A stretch of DNA of 64,000 bases, taken from positions 186,001-250,000 of the forward strand of contig JBCCEW010000003.1 of assembly GCA_039030075.1 (NCBI GenBank), read 5' to 3'. Position numbers and translations under genes: made by a program. Positions 27,302 through 36,457 of the stretch are shown here, in pieces. The notes below the pieces were generated by a model that searched no databases, was not told the DNA's origin, and saw nothing but the letters and a program-made list of their open reading frames with translations. Numbering within the stretch: the stretch's first letter is position 1; every line of letters starts with the position of its first letter. This DNA is from Myxococcota bacterium (GTDB lineage: Bacteria > Myxococcota_A > UBA9160 > SMWR01).

Positions 27302-27765
27302 GGGACTCTCTTGGGTACGCGCTGGGGGGTGCCGTCGCCGAGTCTCGGGAACGGATCTTCCCGGAGTTCCAGACACCAGAACACGGGAATTCGGGTGCGA
27401 GAAAATACCGCAACGCGGTTCCAGATCGCAACGGATGGCCCGGGCCTTCCAGAAGCGGCGCGAACACGAGAACCTCGGGCGATCTCGATGCTCGCCCTTT
27501 TCCCAAATTCCTGACTATTAAAATCGAGAAATGCGCCGCGCGATCCCATCCGCGGGAGCATGCAAGAACCTGCGGAGCCGCGCCCGTCGAGGCACCCGCG
27601 TTTCCCATCCGGGAGGAACGGATCCCTTTCCGCGGCTCACGGCGGCAGCGGGCGCGGTCTGGTGCGCCCTCGCGCTCGTCCTGGTTGGTACGCCGATTGC
27701 TCTAGAGGGGGAGCAACCTGCACCCCCGGCCGGTGTTCCGGCTCCAGCGAGAGGACTGACTCGCC
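27302..27765. other. 464-bp divergent intergenic region
   Basis: Lies between the sulfite-reductase operon (left) and the pilin-like gene (right). It contains a leftward promoter candidate (27402-27431), a lower-GC patch at 27500-27530 with TATTAAAAT, and a small GCCGG/CCGGC hairpin near 27735-27755. Open frames crossing it do not show protein-like composition. No known riboswitch or RNA was recognised. Confidence 0.55.
27402..27431 (-). promoter_or_regulatory. Candidate promoter of the sulfite-reductase operon
   Basis: On the reverse strand TTGCGA (27431-27426), an 18-bp spacer and TATTTT (27407-27402) give a plausible sigma70 promoter about 100 bases upstream of the DUF2849 start. Confidence 0.35.
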
Positions 27766-28224
27766 ATGTTCGCGCACCCCCACGACCGCAGACGCAGAGG
27801 TGGCTACTCCAGCACCGAGCTGCTGTTTGCGCTGGCGTTCCTCGGCGCCGATGGGATGGGCGCGGACGCGATGGGCTTCCGCACGGACGACGAGGTCTCC
27901 CACCCGCCTCGACGCACCCAGGCAGAGGAGATCGCGGCGAATCAGATGGAGTTCGTGAACACCCTGCCCCTCGAAACCCTGGCACCCACGCAGGGTTTCG
28001 AGGCGGCGGCCTGGGAGTGTCATCCCGGCCTGCCGACGGGATCCCTCCCGGTCGTGGTCCGCGCAGCCGACGGCACGATCCGTGGAGAAGACCTGTATCA
28101 GGTCTCGGTGCGCGTCGAGATGCCCGACGCGAACCCGTCGGTGCGCAAGCTCGCCGTGCGCGTCACGTGGGAAGACGCGGGCGCCCCCCACGCCACCGAG
28201 CTCGAGACGATCCGGGCGCGATAG
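27766..28224 (+). CDS. Type IV pilin/PilV-like pseudopilin
   Basis: A 152-residue protein whose N-terminus carries a class III prepilin signal: basic leader ending RRRGG, then YSSTELLFALAFLGA. Cleavage after Gly13 would leave Tyr at +1 and Glu at +5, as in type IV pilins. The hydrophobic helix is shorter than usual. The segment AEEIAANQMEFVNTLPLETLAPTQGF resembles the helix of PilV-like minor pilins, followed by a beta-rich C-terminal domain. It may be a minor pilin or secretion pseudopilin, or a degenerate one. No other pilus gene is nearby. Confidence 0.65.
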   Translation: MFAHPHDRRRRGGYSSTELLFALAFLGADGMGADAMGFRTDDEVSHPPRRTQAEEIAANQMEFVNTLPLETLAPTQGFEAAAWECHPGLPTGSLPVVVRAADGTIRGEDLYQVSVRVEMPDANPSVRKLAVRVTWEDAGAPHATELETIRAR

Positions 28225-28297
28225 CCGCCGGGCTGCGCTCTCCCTCCCCGCCCCGCTGCCCGTGGGTGTAGGGTGGCTCCTCCACGGGAGGAGAGCC

Positions 28298-29164
28298 GTG
28301 CAGGAACTTGCCGAGCGCGTTGCCGTCATCACCGGCGCCGCCAGCGGAATCGGACGGGGCATCGCCGAAGCTGCCGCCGCGAAACAGATGCGACTGGTCC
28401 TCGCCGACATCGAGCCGAAGACCCTCGATGCCGCCGCCGATGCGCTGCGCGCAGCGGGAGCGGAGGTCGCGGCAGTCCCCACCGACGTGTCCGACGCGGG
28501 CGCGGTCACACGGCTGGGAGAGGCGGCCCTAGACCACTTCGGCGCCGTTCACCTGGTTTGCAACAACGCCGGGGTGCTCGTCGCCGGCTCGCTCTGGGAG
28601 AACTCTCTCGACGAGCTGCGCTGGTCCGTCGACGTGAACCTCTGGGGCGTGATCCACGGCATTCGCACCTTCGTGCCGATCCTGCTCGAGCAGGGCGGCG
28701 AGGGACACATCGTGAACACCGCGTCGATGGCGGGGCTGACCGCGGCCCCCTACCTCGACATCTACAACGCCACGAAGCACGCGGTGGTGGCCCTCAGCGA
28801 GACCCTGCACAAGGAGCTCGCGATGCTCGAGAGCGGCGTCGGCGTCTCGGTCGTCTGCCCCGGCCTGATCCAGACGCGCATCATGGAGAGCGCCCGCAAC
28901 CAACCCGGTACGGGCGACCGCGACCCGGACGCGCGCACGCTCAGTGAGGGCGGGAACTTCATCACCGGCTTCCTGTCGGCGGGCATCGACGACGGTTGGC
29001 CGCCCTCGCGGGTCGCCGACGCGATCTTCGATGCAGTCGCCGCCCAGCGCTTCTACGTGATCCCCGCGCAGGAACCGGTGAAGGCGGGCCTGTACCAGCG
29101 CCTCGACGAGTTGCGGGAGGAACGCAACCCGGCGCTTCCGGGCATCTTCTCCGAGCCCAGCTGA
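28298..29164 (+). CDS. Short-chain dehydrogenase/reductase
   Basis: A 288-residue classical SDR with GTG start preceded by GGAGGAG. TGAASGIG (12-19) binds the cofactor; CNNAG lies near 90; catalytic Ser143, Tyr156 and Lys160 (YNATK) are present. The C-terminal region is longer than in the SDR at 9934 and carries a flexible insert (NQPGTGDRDPDARTLSEGG) after the substrate loop, as in mycobacterial 'SDR family NAD(P)-dependent' oxidoreductases. Substrate unknown; probably a lipid or alcohol. It stands alone between the pilin-like and OsmC genes. Confidence 0.9.
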   Translation: MQELAERVAVITGAASGIGRGIAEAAAAKQMRLVLADIEPKTLDAAADALRAAGAEVAAVPTDVSDAGAVTRLGEAALDHFGAVHLVCNNAGVLVAGSLWENSLDELRWSVDVNLWGVIHGIRTFVPILLEQGGEGHIVNTASMAGLTAAPYLDIYNATKHAVVALSETLHKELAMLESGVGVSVVCPGLIQTRIMESARNQPGTGDRDPDARTLSEGGNFITGFLSAGIDDGWPPSRVADAIFDAVAAQRFYVIPAQEPVKAGLYQRLDELREERNPALPGIFSEPS

Positions 29165-29192
29165 AGCCCCCGCGACGCCGCGCGCCCGGCGC

Positions 29193-29636
29193 TCAGATCG
29201 GTTCGACCCGGATCGCGGTCACGACCGAGTTGGCGAGGAAGCAGTTCTCGTGGGCCTGGTGGTGCATCTTCGCCACCGCGTCCGCAGCGGGCGCCTCACG
29301 AAAGCGCACGTCGGGGCGCAGGATCACCTCGGTGACTGCGAGCTTCCCGTCCGCGTTCTTCGCCAGGGTGCCCACGGCACGGTCCTCATACGCCTCCACG
29401 ACCAGGCGGCGGCGCGCTGCGATCGCCAGGAAGGTCAGCATGTGACACGAGGCGAGTGAGGCGACGAAGGCTTCCTCGGGATCGACACGATCCTCGCTGC
29501 CGAGGAAGTCGGGCGCCGCCGACGCCTCGACGATCGCCCCGTTCGGGAAGCGCCATTCGTGGTTCCGTGAATAGTCCGGGTAGGCGAACGATTCGGTGGT
29601 GTGGGTCCACTTCACGTGAGCGTGGTGTTCGGACAC
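29193..29636 (-). CDS. OsmC/Ohr-family peroxiredoxin-like protein
   Basis: A 147-residue protein with the paired redox cysteines of the OsmC family: Cys64 in LASCHMLTFL and Cys132 in HENCFLANSV, plus VDPEEAFVAS ahead of the first Cys. Family members reduce organic or lipid hydroperoxides using lipoylated or thiol donors. GTG at 29636 is chosen because GAGGAGG lies six bases upstream; an in-frame reading further upstream has no RBS. It diverges from the 4-TM gene at 29705. Probably protects against lipid peroxides produced by the oxidative metabolism coded nearby. Confidence 0.9.
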   Translation of the reverse strand: MSEHHAHVKWTHTTESFAYPDYSRNHEWRFPNGAIVEASAAPDFLGSEDRVDPEEAFVASLASCHMLTFLAIAARRRLVVEAYEDRAVGTLAKNADGKLAVTEVILRPDVRFREAPAADAVAKMHHQAHENCFLANSVVTAIRVEPI

Positions 29637-29669
29637 GGGCGCCTCCTCGCTTCGGTACAAGATCCGTGA

Positions 29670-29698
29670 CTGACCGCCTGCGGGCAATCCCGTAGACT
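29670..29698 (+). promoter_or_regulatory. Candidate promoter CTGACC-N17-TAGACT
   Basis: -35 at 29670-29675 and -10 at 29693-29698 with 17-bp spacing. The predicted start of transcription coincides with the GTG at 29705 and there is no SD, so a leaderless message is likely. Confidence 0.45.
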
Positions 29699-29704
29699 GC
29701 GCGC

Positions 29705-30097
29705 GTGCCCTCCAAGATTGCTCGACGCTGGCTCCTCATCGCCGTACTCGCCACGATGCCGGTGCCCTTCTTCCTGGGTGAACTCGAATGGGCGCCGGTG
29801 GTTCGCCTCGCCTTCTTCACGGGCATGCTGACCGCGTTGATGGTCGCGGACGGCGGCGGCTTCACCACGATTTTCGGAGTGCTGGGGCTCGTCCAGACGG
29901 CGCTCTACGTCGCGCTCTTCTACCTCGCCGTGAGCTTTGCGGTGAAGGGAATCCAGCGGGTGGGCTCGCCCCCCATGCAAGTCGCCGCGGTCGGGACCGT
30001 GATCTTCCTACTGGGGGTGTCGTCGCTCCTGCCCCTCTACGAGACGCCTCTGTCGAGCACCCGCGCGCGCTCCGCGATCTGGCACATCTTCGAATGA
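29705..30097 (+). CDS. Small four-helix membrane protein, family not recognised
   Basis: A 130-residue protein with four predicted membrane helices (about residues 8-24, 33-50, 54-76 and 86-108) and short loops. No catalytic motif is visible. The GTG start lies six bases after a TAGACT -10 element with no SD. The stop overlaps the ATG of the DUF3604 gene (ATGA), so the two are coupled and probably act together at the membrane. Confidence 0.7.
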   Translation: MPSKIARRWLLIAVLATMPVPFFLGELEWAPVVRLAFFTGMLTALMVADGGGFTTIFGVLGLVQTALYVALFYLAVSFAVKGIQRVGSPPMQVAAVGTVIFLLGVSSLLPLYETPLSSTRARSAIWHIFE

Positions 30098-31977
30098 AGC
30101 GCGCGCTGCTCTTCGGGCTGACGATCGCCTTCGCGCTGCCGTCCCTCGCCGTGGAACGCACCGAGGACCGTGCGCGCTGCCAGCTCCACGATCCGCTGAA
30201 ACGCGCGTGGTTCGGCGACCTGCACGTCCACACCCGGTATTCGCTCGACGCCAACACCCAGGGCACGCGCACGACCCCCGCCCAGGCCTACGCCTTCGCC
30301 CAGGGCGAGGAGCTCGGGCTTCACCCGTTCACGACGCGTGGCGAACCGATGCGCCGGGCGAAGCTGGCGCGCCCCATCGACTTCGCCGCGGTTACGGACC
30401 ACGCCGAGCTCTTCGGTGAGCTCTCGATCTGCAACAACCCGGACGCGCCGGGCTACGACGCGCTGGTCTGCGGCATCTACCGCAACTGGCCGCGGATGGC
30501 GTTCTTCGTGATGAACGCGCGTGGCGCTCCGCGCTTCGAGTACTGCGGTGAGGGCGGCGCCGATTGTCTGCAGGCGGCGCGCGGTCCCTGGAACGTGATG
30601 CAGGAGGCCGCCGAGGCGGCCTACGACCGTTCGTCCCAGTGTCGCTTCACGAGCTTCGTCGGCTACGAGTGGACGAAGGTCGCGGGCACGTCGGACAACC
30701 TCCACCGCAACGTGATCTTCCGCAACGAGAAGGTCCCGGACCTGCCGCCGAGCGCCACGGACGTGCGCACGGCCCGCGCCCTCTGGGATGCCCTCGACGC
30801 CGAGTGTCGCGAGGAGAAGCCGGGTTGCGATGCGATCGTGATCCCGCACAACTCGAACCTCTCGGGCGGTCGCATGTTCGCGAACCACAAGATGCAGAGC
30901 GAGGAGCCCCTCGACACCGACTACGCGCGGCGCCGTCTCGCCAACGAACCGATCGTCGAGATCATGCAGCACAAGGGCGACTCCGAGTGCCGCGTGGGCG
31001 TCGGGACCAGCGACGAGCTCTGCAACTCGGAGCTGCTCCCCTACACGACCTTTCTGGGTCGCTATCTGACGTTCATGGCCCCGGAACCGGAACCGATCAA
31101 CTTCACGCGCGGTGCTCAGGCGAAGGGATTGCTGCTGGGGCAGCAGCTCGGTGTGAACCCCTTCGAGTTCGGGGTGATCGGCAGCACCGATACCCATCTC
31201 GGGACGCCGGGCCTGATCGAGGAGCGCGAGTTTCCCGGTCACGGCGGCGCCGGCATTCAGCTCGGGGTGACGGTCCCCGACGCGCTCCTCGATCGCGTCG
31301 AGTACAACCCGGGCGGCCTCGCGGGCGTCTGGGCGGAAGAGAACTCGCGGGACGCGCTCTTCGAGGCCATGCGTCGACGCGAGACCTTCGGCACGAGCGG
31401 ACCCCGCATCGAAGTTCGCCTCTTCGGCGGGTGGGACTACCCGGACGATCTCTGCGGTCCGCGCTTCGCGCGCGAGGGCTACCAGGGCGGCGTGCCGATG
31501 GGCGGCGTCCTCGCCCCGGCCGCGTCGGCCGAAGCGGCTCCGCGCATCGCCGTCTGGGCGCTTCAGGACGTCGGCACCGTCGACGCGCCGGGAGTCCCGC
31601 TGCAGCGCGTGCAGATCATCAAGCTGTGGGTGGAGGACGGAAAGACCCGCGAGAAGGTGGTCGATGTCGCCGGCGATGGCAGGAACGGCGCGAGCGTCGA
31701 CCCCGACACCTGCGAGCCGGAAGGCGAAGGCTTCCCCCAGCTCTGCGAGGTCTGGGAGGACCCGGACTTCGACGCCGACGAACCAGCGCTCTACTACGCG
31801 CGCGTCCTGCAGAATCCGAGCTGCCGCTGGCAAGCGTTCGCGTGCAACGAGGCGGGGATCCGCTGCGACGCGACGGTGCCGCCCGGCTACGAGGGCTGTT
31901 GCGACGAGCGCTTCCCGAAGACGGTGCAGGAGCGCGCCTGGACGTCGCCCATCTGGTACACGCCGCCTGGGAGCTGA
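30094..31977 (+). CDS. DUF3604 (PHP-like metallohydrolase) exported protein
   Basis: A 627-residue protein with a signal peptide ([15 protein letters not shown]) and a DUF3604 domain over most of its length. Metal-binding motifs of the PHP/amidohydrolase type are evident: [13 protein letters not shown] near residue 41, [20 protein letters not shown] and [11 protein letters not shown]. Many Cys in the C-terminal third ([22 protein letters not shown]) suggest periplasmic disulphides. The family is assumed to be a metal-dependent hydrolase, possibly phosphoesterase; no substrate is established. It is translationally coupled to a small membrane protein. Confidence 0.88.
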   Translation: MKRALLFGLTIAFALPSLAVERTEDRARCQLHDPLKRAWFGDLHVHTRYSLDANTQGTRTTPAQAYAFAQGEELGLHPFTTRGEPMRRAKLARPIDFAAVTDHAELFGELSICNNPDAPGYDALVCGIYRNWPRMAFFVMNARGAPRFEYCGEGGADCLQAARGPWNVMQEAAEAAYDRSSQCRFTSFVGYEWTKVAGTSDNLHRNVIFRNEKVPDLPPSATDVRTARALWDALDAECREEKPGCDAIVIPHNSNLSGGRMFANHKMQSEEPLDTDYARRRLANEPIVEIMQHKGDSECRVGVGTSDELCNSELLPYTTFLGRYLTFMAPEPEPINFTRGAQAKGLLLGQQLGVNPFEFGVIGSTDTHLGTPGLIEEREFPGHGGAGIQLGVTVPDALLDRVEYNPGGLAGVWAEENSRDALFEAMRRRETFGTSGPRIEVRLFGGWDYPDDLCGPRFAREGYQGGVPMGGVLAPAASAEAAPRIAVWALQDVGTVDAPGVPLQRVQIIKLWVEDGKTREKVVDVAGDGRNGASVDPDTCEPEGEGFPQLCEVWEDPDFDADEPALYYARVLQNPSCRWQAFACNEAGIRCDATVPPGYEGCCDERFPKTVQERAWTSPIWYTPPGS

Positions 31978-32061
31978 GGCGTTGGGCGCCGTCCCTGTTA
32001 GGATCGACCGTCTCGGTCCGCCGACCCACGTCCCGGACCCGCGACACGCGAGGAGAACACG

Positions 32062-32844
32062 GTGGCGAGTGATCTGATCACCCTCGAGATCCAGGACGGC
32101 GTCGCGGTGCTCTCGAACAACCGACCCGAGAAGCACAACGCCGCCAACGATGAGATGGACGCCCAGCTCTGGCAGGCCCTCGGGGAGCTGCACGGTCGCG
32201 AGGACGTGCGCGCAATCGTCTGGCGCGGCAACGGCAAGTCGTTCTCGTCGGGCCGCGACACCACCCAGCTCGGCGTGCGGACCGAGGACATCAGCAACCT
32301 CGACTTCATCGAGCGCGGCCACGCGGGCACCCAGAACTTCTTCAGCGTCCCCGCGCCGATCATCGTCGCGCTCAAGGGGTGGGTGATCGGCGGGTCCTTC
32401 GAACGCGCGCTGCTCTGTGACATGCGCGTCGCGGGGGAGAGCGCGCGCATGATGCTGCCCGAGGTGAAGCACGGGGTGGTCCCCGACTCGGGAGGCACGG
32501 CGCGGCTCTTCCAGATGGCCGGCCACGGGCTCGCCGCGGATCTCGCCCTTACCGGACGCGCCCTCGACGCCGAGGAGGCCCTGCGACACGGGATCGTGTC
32601 TCGGGTGGTGCCGGACGAAGCCCTCGACGACACCTGCCTCGAGATGGCCCACGAGATCGCCCGCATGCCGGCGTTCACCGTGAAGATGTTTCGGCGGACC
32701 CTGTCGCGCCTGGCCGATCCCGCCGTGAAAGCCTCGATCCAGGAAGAGGCGGTCACTCAGGTTCTGACCCAGGCTTCGGACGACTACGCCGAGTTCAAGG
32801 CGGCGCGCAGCGAAGAGCGCGAACCGCGCTATCGCCGCCGCTAG
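32062..32844 (+). CDS. Enoyl-CoA hydratase/isomerase family protein
   Basis: A 260-residue crotonase with GTG start preceded by GAGGAG. Oxyanion-hole elements are FSSGRDTTQL and IGGSFERALLCDMRVA; the acidic residue region is LPEVKHGVVPDSGG. The helix after it carries the family's usual hydrophobic core. The ARMPAFTVKMFRRTLSRLAD segment matches C-terminal helices that close the active site. Exact reaction is not clear. It converges on the acyl-CoA carboxylase gene and is close to a CaiB-type transferase, forming a CoA-metabolism patch. Confidence 0.88.
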   Translation: MASDLITLEIQDGVAVLSNNRPEKHNAANDEMDAQLWQALGELHGREDVRAIVWRGNGKSFSSGRDTTQLGVRTEDISNLDFIERGHAGTQNFFSVPAPIIVALKGWVIGGSFERALLCDMRVAGESARMMLPEVKHGVVPDSGGTARLFQMAGHGLAADLALTGRALDAEEALRHGIVSRVVPDEALDDTCLEMAHEIARMPAFTVKMFRRTLSRLADPAVKASIQEEAVTQVLTQASDDYAEFKAARSEEREPRYRRR

Positions 32845-32865
32845 CGCGACTGCACGTTCGCTGCC

Positions 32866-34422
32866 TCAGGGCCGGGGCGCGTAGCGGCGCGGCCCACGCT
32901 GCTGCACGAGCACCGGTTGGATCTGATCGATCCAGTCGCAGAGCAGTGCGCGCGTTTCGCGCGGATCGATCAGATCGTGCACGCCAAACTCCTCGGCGCG
33001 CGGCAGCATCGACTGGGCGTCGGCATACTCGGCCTCGAGCCGGCTGCGTAGGGCTTCGGGATCGTCCGAGGCCGCAATCTCGCGTCCATGGGCCAGCGCG
33101 ACGCCGCTCTCGACGGGCATCGAACCGCTCTGGGCCGACGGCCAGGCCACGACGGTTCCGCCCGGCCCGAGGTGCAGCCCGGCGGCTACGCCAAAGCTCT
33201 TGCGCACGACGATCGTCAGCCAGGGCACGATCGTCTGGTTCACGGCGAACATCGTCTCCATGCCGTAGCGAATCGTGGCGGCGCGTTCGGCTTCGGTGCC
33301 GATCATGAAGCCCGGCTCATCCATGAAGGACACGATCGGCAGGTGGAAGGAGTCGCAGAGCTCGACGAAGCGCCGCAGCTTCTGCGCGCCCTCGGCCGTC
33401 ATGCTGCCGCCGTGCACCACGGGGTCGTTCGCCATGACGCCCACCGGATGGCCGGCCACCCGCGCGAGGCCCGTGATCTGGGAGCGCCCGTAGCCGGGAG
33501 ACAACTCGAAGAAGGAGTCGCGGTCGACGACCGCCTGGAAGACGCGCCGCATCTTGTAGGCGCGCCGGCTCTCGCGGGGCACCCAGGTCAGCAGCTTCTC
33601 TTCGGCGCGATCGCGGGGGTCGTCGCAGGGGCGCACCGGCGGACCTTCCCAGACGTTCGACGGCAGATAGGAGAGGAAGGCCCGGATCTGGCGCCAAACG
33701 TCGGCTTCGTCGACGGCGACGTTGTCGACGACACCGTTGCGCCCCTGGACCTTCGCGCTGCCCAGGTCTTCCTTGGTGGCGTCCTCCCCGATCGCCTGGG
33801 CCACCAGCGCCGGACCGCCGACGAGCACCTGCGAGGTGTCCTTCGTCATCACCGAGAAGTGCGACGCGACCAGGCGCCCGGCGGGATAGCCGGCAACCGG
33901 GCCCAGCGCCGCGGCGACGAGCGGAACGCTGGCGCGCGCTTCCAGGAGCGCGAGATTCGAGGTGGCGCCGGCGACGAAGTCGTAACCCGAGCGGCCCTTC
34001 GTGCCGGTCACGCCGGACACCGAAGCCCCTCCCGCCTCGAGCAGGCGCACGCTCGGGATCCGCAGCTTCGTGGCGAGCCGGTCGGCGTACTCGGCCTTCT
34101 GCATGCCGGCGGGCGAGTACGCGCCCCCGCGCAGGGTGAAGTCGTCGCCGCAGACGACCACGGGGCGGTCCTCGATGCGCGCGTGTCCCATCACGGCGTT
34201 GGTGGGTGTGAAGCGGACCAGCCGGCCGTCGTCGTCGGTTTCCGAGATCCCCGCGATCCCGCCCTGTTCGCGAAAGCTGTCGGCGTCGACCAGCGCGTCG
34301 ATCCGCTCGCGGACGGTCAATCGCCCGCGTGCGTGCTGCTTCTCGGTCGCTTCGGCGCCGCCCCCTTCCAGGGCGGCCGCTCGGCGCCGTTCCAGTTCCT
34401 CGACTTCGGGCTCCCAACTCAT
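32866..34422 (-). CDS. Acyl-CoA carboxylase carboxyltransferase (beta) subunit
   Basis: A 518-residue carboxyltransferase of the propionyl/methylcrotonyl-CoA carboxylase beta family. The N-terminal half has HARGRLTVRERIDALVD and GGAYSPAGMQKAEYADRLA. The oxyanion-hole Gly pair appears in LEAGGASVSG, and the second half in SFMDEPGFMIGTEAERAA and SFGVAAGLHLGPGG. It transfers CO2 from carboxybiotin to an acyl-CoA. The biotin carboxylase/BCCP alpha subunit is not adjacent. Start MSWEPEV at 34422; an earlier in-frame GTG/ATG is possible but unsupported. It diverges from the CaiB-type gene at 34479. Confidence 0.92.
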   Translation of the reverse strand: MSWEPEVEELERRRAAALEGGGAEATEKQHARGRLTVRERIDALVDADSFREQGGIAGISETDDDGRLVRFTPTNAVMGHARIEDRPVVVCGDDFTLRGGAYSPAGMQKAEYADRLATKLRIPSVRLLEAGGASVSGVTGTKGRSGYDFVAGATSNLALLEARASVPLVAAALGPVAGYPAGRLVASHFSVMTKDTSQVLVGGPALVAQAIGEDATKEDLGSAKVQGRNGVVDNVAVDEADVWRQIRAFLSYLPSNVWEGPPVRPCDDPRDRAEEKLLTWVPRESRRAYKMRRVFQAVVDRDSFFELSPGYGRSQITGLARVAGHPVGVMANDPVVHGGSMTAEGAQKLRRFVELCDSFHLPIVSFMDEPGFMIGTEAERAATIRYGMETMFAVNQTIVPWLTIVVRKSFGVAAGLHLGPGGTVVAWPSAQSGSMPVESGVALAHGREIAASDDPEALRSRLEAEYADAQSMLPRAEEFGVHDLIDPRETRALLCDWIDQIQPVLVQQRGPRRYAPRP

Positions 34423-34478
34423 GGCCGCGCATGGTAACGCCTTGCCCGGGACGGGGGCGGCGGGCACCCTCCCGCGCC

Positions 34479-35705
34479 ATGAAGCCCCTCGACGGCATTC
34501 GGGTGCTCGACGTGAGTCGGGTCGTGTCGGGTCCCCTCTGCGCGTGGCTGCTGGGCGCCCTCGGCGCCGAGGTGGTCCGTGTCGAAGCGCCGGGGGGCGA
34601 CGTCACCTGGCTCTCGCCTCCCTTCGTCGGGCCCGACGGGGTCCACGACGGCCGCCGCGGCGAACGCGACCTCGCGCTCTCCCCGCTGCGACGCGGACGC
34701 GGCAAGCGCAGCATCGTGCTCGATCTCAAGCACCCGGAAGGGAAGCGCGTCTTTACCGCATTGCTCGCGAAGAGCGACGTGTTGGTCGAGAACTTCGTGC
34801 CGGGAGCACTCGCGAACCTGGGCTTCGACGACGCGATGCTTCGCGAGCGCTTTCCGCGCCTCGTCCACTGCAGCATCACCGGCTACGGGCCCGACGGACC
34901 CCTCGCAGGGCGCTCGAGCCTCGACCTGATCGTGCAAGCCGTTTCGGGTCTGATGGCGAAGACCGGTTTCGCCGACGGAGAGCCCACGAAGGTCGGCGCC
35001 ACTGTCGGCGATCAGCTGCCCGCGATCTACGCCGCCCTCGGCGTGGTGGCCGCCTTGCGTCAGCGCGATCGGGACGGCCAGGGGCAGAAGGTCGACATCG
35101 CGATGCTCGACACGCTGGTCAGCCTGCTCTGGGACGAGCCCCTCGACCACTACGCGGCGCGAGGCGTGCCCGAGCGCTACGGCAACAGCGATCCGCGCGG
35201 TGCGCCCTTCGGACTGTTCGCCACCCGGGATGGCTGGGTTGCGCTGGTGGTCACGTCCCAGGCGCAGTGGGAACAGATGGCGACGCTCTTCGGACGACCC
35301 GAACTCGGGCCGCGCTATCCGGACCTCCGCGCGCGGGTGGCCGCGCGCGACGCGGTCCACGCCGTGGTGTCGGACTGGTGCGCGACCCAGACCACCGACG
35401 CGGCCGTCACCGCCCTGCACGCCGCCGGCGTGCCGGTGGGCCCCTTGCAGAGCGCCTACGCGGCGACCGCGGATCCGCAGGTCGCGCATCGGGGCGCACT
35501 GGTGCCCCTGCATCACCCCGACGCCGAAGCGGATGCCGCGAGTGGGTTCCACGGTCCCGCCTTCCCGGTGCGCCTGTCACGCACCGATACCGACACGACA
35601 CCGGCTGAACCGCTCGGCGCCAGCACCGACGACGTGCTGCGCGACCTGTTGGAGCTGGACGCCGACGCGATCGCGGCGCTGCGCGACGCGGGCGTACTCG
35701 GCTAG
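34479..35705 (+). CDS. CaiB/BaiF-family CoA transferase (type III)
   Basis: A 408-residue class III CoA-transferase. The N-terminal motif is MKPLDGIRVLDVSRVVSGPL; the catalytic Asp is Asp149 (SSLDLIVQAVSG). The interlocked-dimer linker and the C-terminal IAALRDAGVLG tail are present. It moves CoA between organic acids via an aspartyl-CoA thioester, or acts as a racemase-like variant. It diverges from the carboxyltransferase (57 bases apart). A role in activating or racemising a substrate of the same pathway is inference. Confidence 0.92.
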   Translation: MKPLDGIRVLDVSRVVSGPLCAWLLGALGAEVVRVEAPGGDVTWLSPPFVGPDGVHDGRRGERDLALSPLRRGRGKRSIVLDLKHPEGKRVFTALLAKSDVLVENFVPGALANLGFDDAMLRERFPRLVHCSITGYGPDGPLAGRSSLDLIVQAVSGLMAKTGFADGEPTKVGATVGDQLPAIYAALGVVAALRQRDRDGQGQKVDIAMLDTLVSLLWDEPLDHYAARGVPERYGNSDPRGAPFGLFATRDGWVALVVTSQAQWEQMATLFGRPELGPRYPDLRARVAARDAVHAVVSDWCATQTTDAAVTALHAAGVPVGPLQSAYAATADPQVAHRGALVPLHHPDAEADAASGFHGPAFPVRLSRTDTDTTPAEPLGASTDDVLRDLLELDADAIAALRDAGVLG

Positions 35706-35706
35706 G

Positions 35707-36435
35707 TCAGCGACCGGGCAGCAGCGGCGCCCAGCCCACCCACTGTTGGCGACCGTTCCCGAACGGCGGGCTGCCCCCGTTCCGCGGCTGGCGCACGTGG
35801 TAGTTGGTGACCGCCGCAGGTCGGCCCACGCGCCGACCGTGGAAGATCGCGTAGCTCTGCACACCCTCGGGGCCGCGCACGACGCTCGTCACGATGCCCA
35901 CGTGGGAGACGACCGCCGCCGCTTCCTGCGGCGAGAGCCCGGTGTAGCGCTGGTGCCGCGATCCGTAGAAGACGATGGATCCCGGCCGCAGCGCCTCGGC
36001 GTTTCGCAGCTCGGCTCCGCTGTCGACCACCGTGAAGAGACCGCGTGATGCGTAGAACGCCGCGATCCCGTCGGACGAACGCCAGCGCGACGGGTCGGGG
36101 AAGGCGCCCGCGGCTTCGGGGCAGTACTCGGCCTCGAAGCGGCGCAACACCTGGTGGAGCATTCCCGAGCAGTCCTGCATGCGCGAGCGGTCGTAGGCGA
36201 GACGCTGGGCCTCGAAGTCGGCGCTGATCGCGTTCACGGGCGCGGTCACATCGATCCAACGACCGCCACAGAACGCGGCGTGCCCCGACCCAGCGGGTGT
36301 GAGCGCTGCCAGCGAAGAACCGCCGGGCGCCACCGTCGTCGGCGCGGGGGTGCTGCGGGTGCTCGGCGCCGGACTCGCGCAGGCCAGCCCCAGGAGCCCG
36401 GCGGCGGATGCGATGGCGAGTGTGCTTCGCGGCAT
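35707..36435 (-). CDS. NlpC/P60-like exported cysteine peptidase/amidase
   Basis: A 242-residue exported protein with AGGAGG before the ATG at 36435 and an N-terminal signal (LAIASAAGLLGLACASP), possibly a lipoprotein at Cys19 although the lipobox is imperfect. The catalytic core matches NlpC/P60: DCSG (Cys89) and VVSHVGIV (His178), with His199 as a possible third residue. These enzymes hydrolyse peptidoglycan stem-peptide bonds or related amides. A long insertion separates Cys and His. It is the second gene of a leftward pair, 22 bases after the Lnb-like gene. Confidence 0.75.
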   Translation of the reverse strand: MPRSTLAIASAAGLLGLACASPAPSTRSTPAPTTVAPGGSSLAALTPAGSGHAAFCGGRWIDVTAPVNAISADFEAQRLAYDRSRMQDCSGMLHQVLRRFEAEYCPEAAGAFPDPSRWRSSDGIAAFYASRGLFTVVDSGAELRNAEALRPGSIVFYGSRHQRYTGLSPQEAAAVVSHVGIVTSVVRGPEGVQSYAIFHGRRVGRPAAVTNYHVRQPRNGGSPPFGNGRQQWVGWAPLLPGR

Positions 36436-36457
36436 GCAGGTCCTCCTCGTGCGCTGG

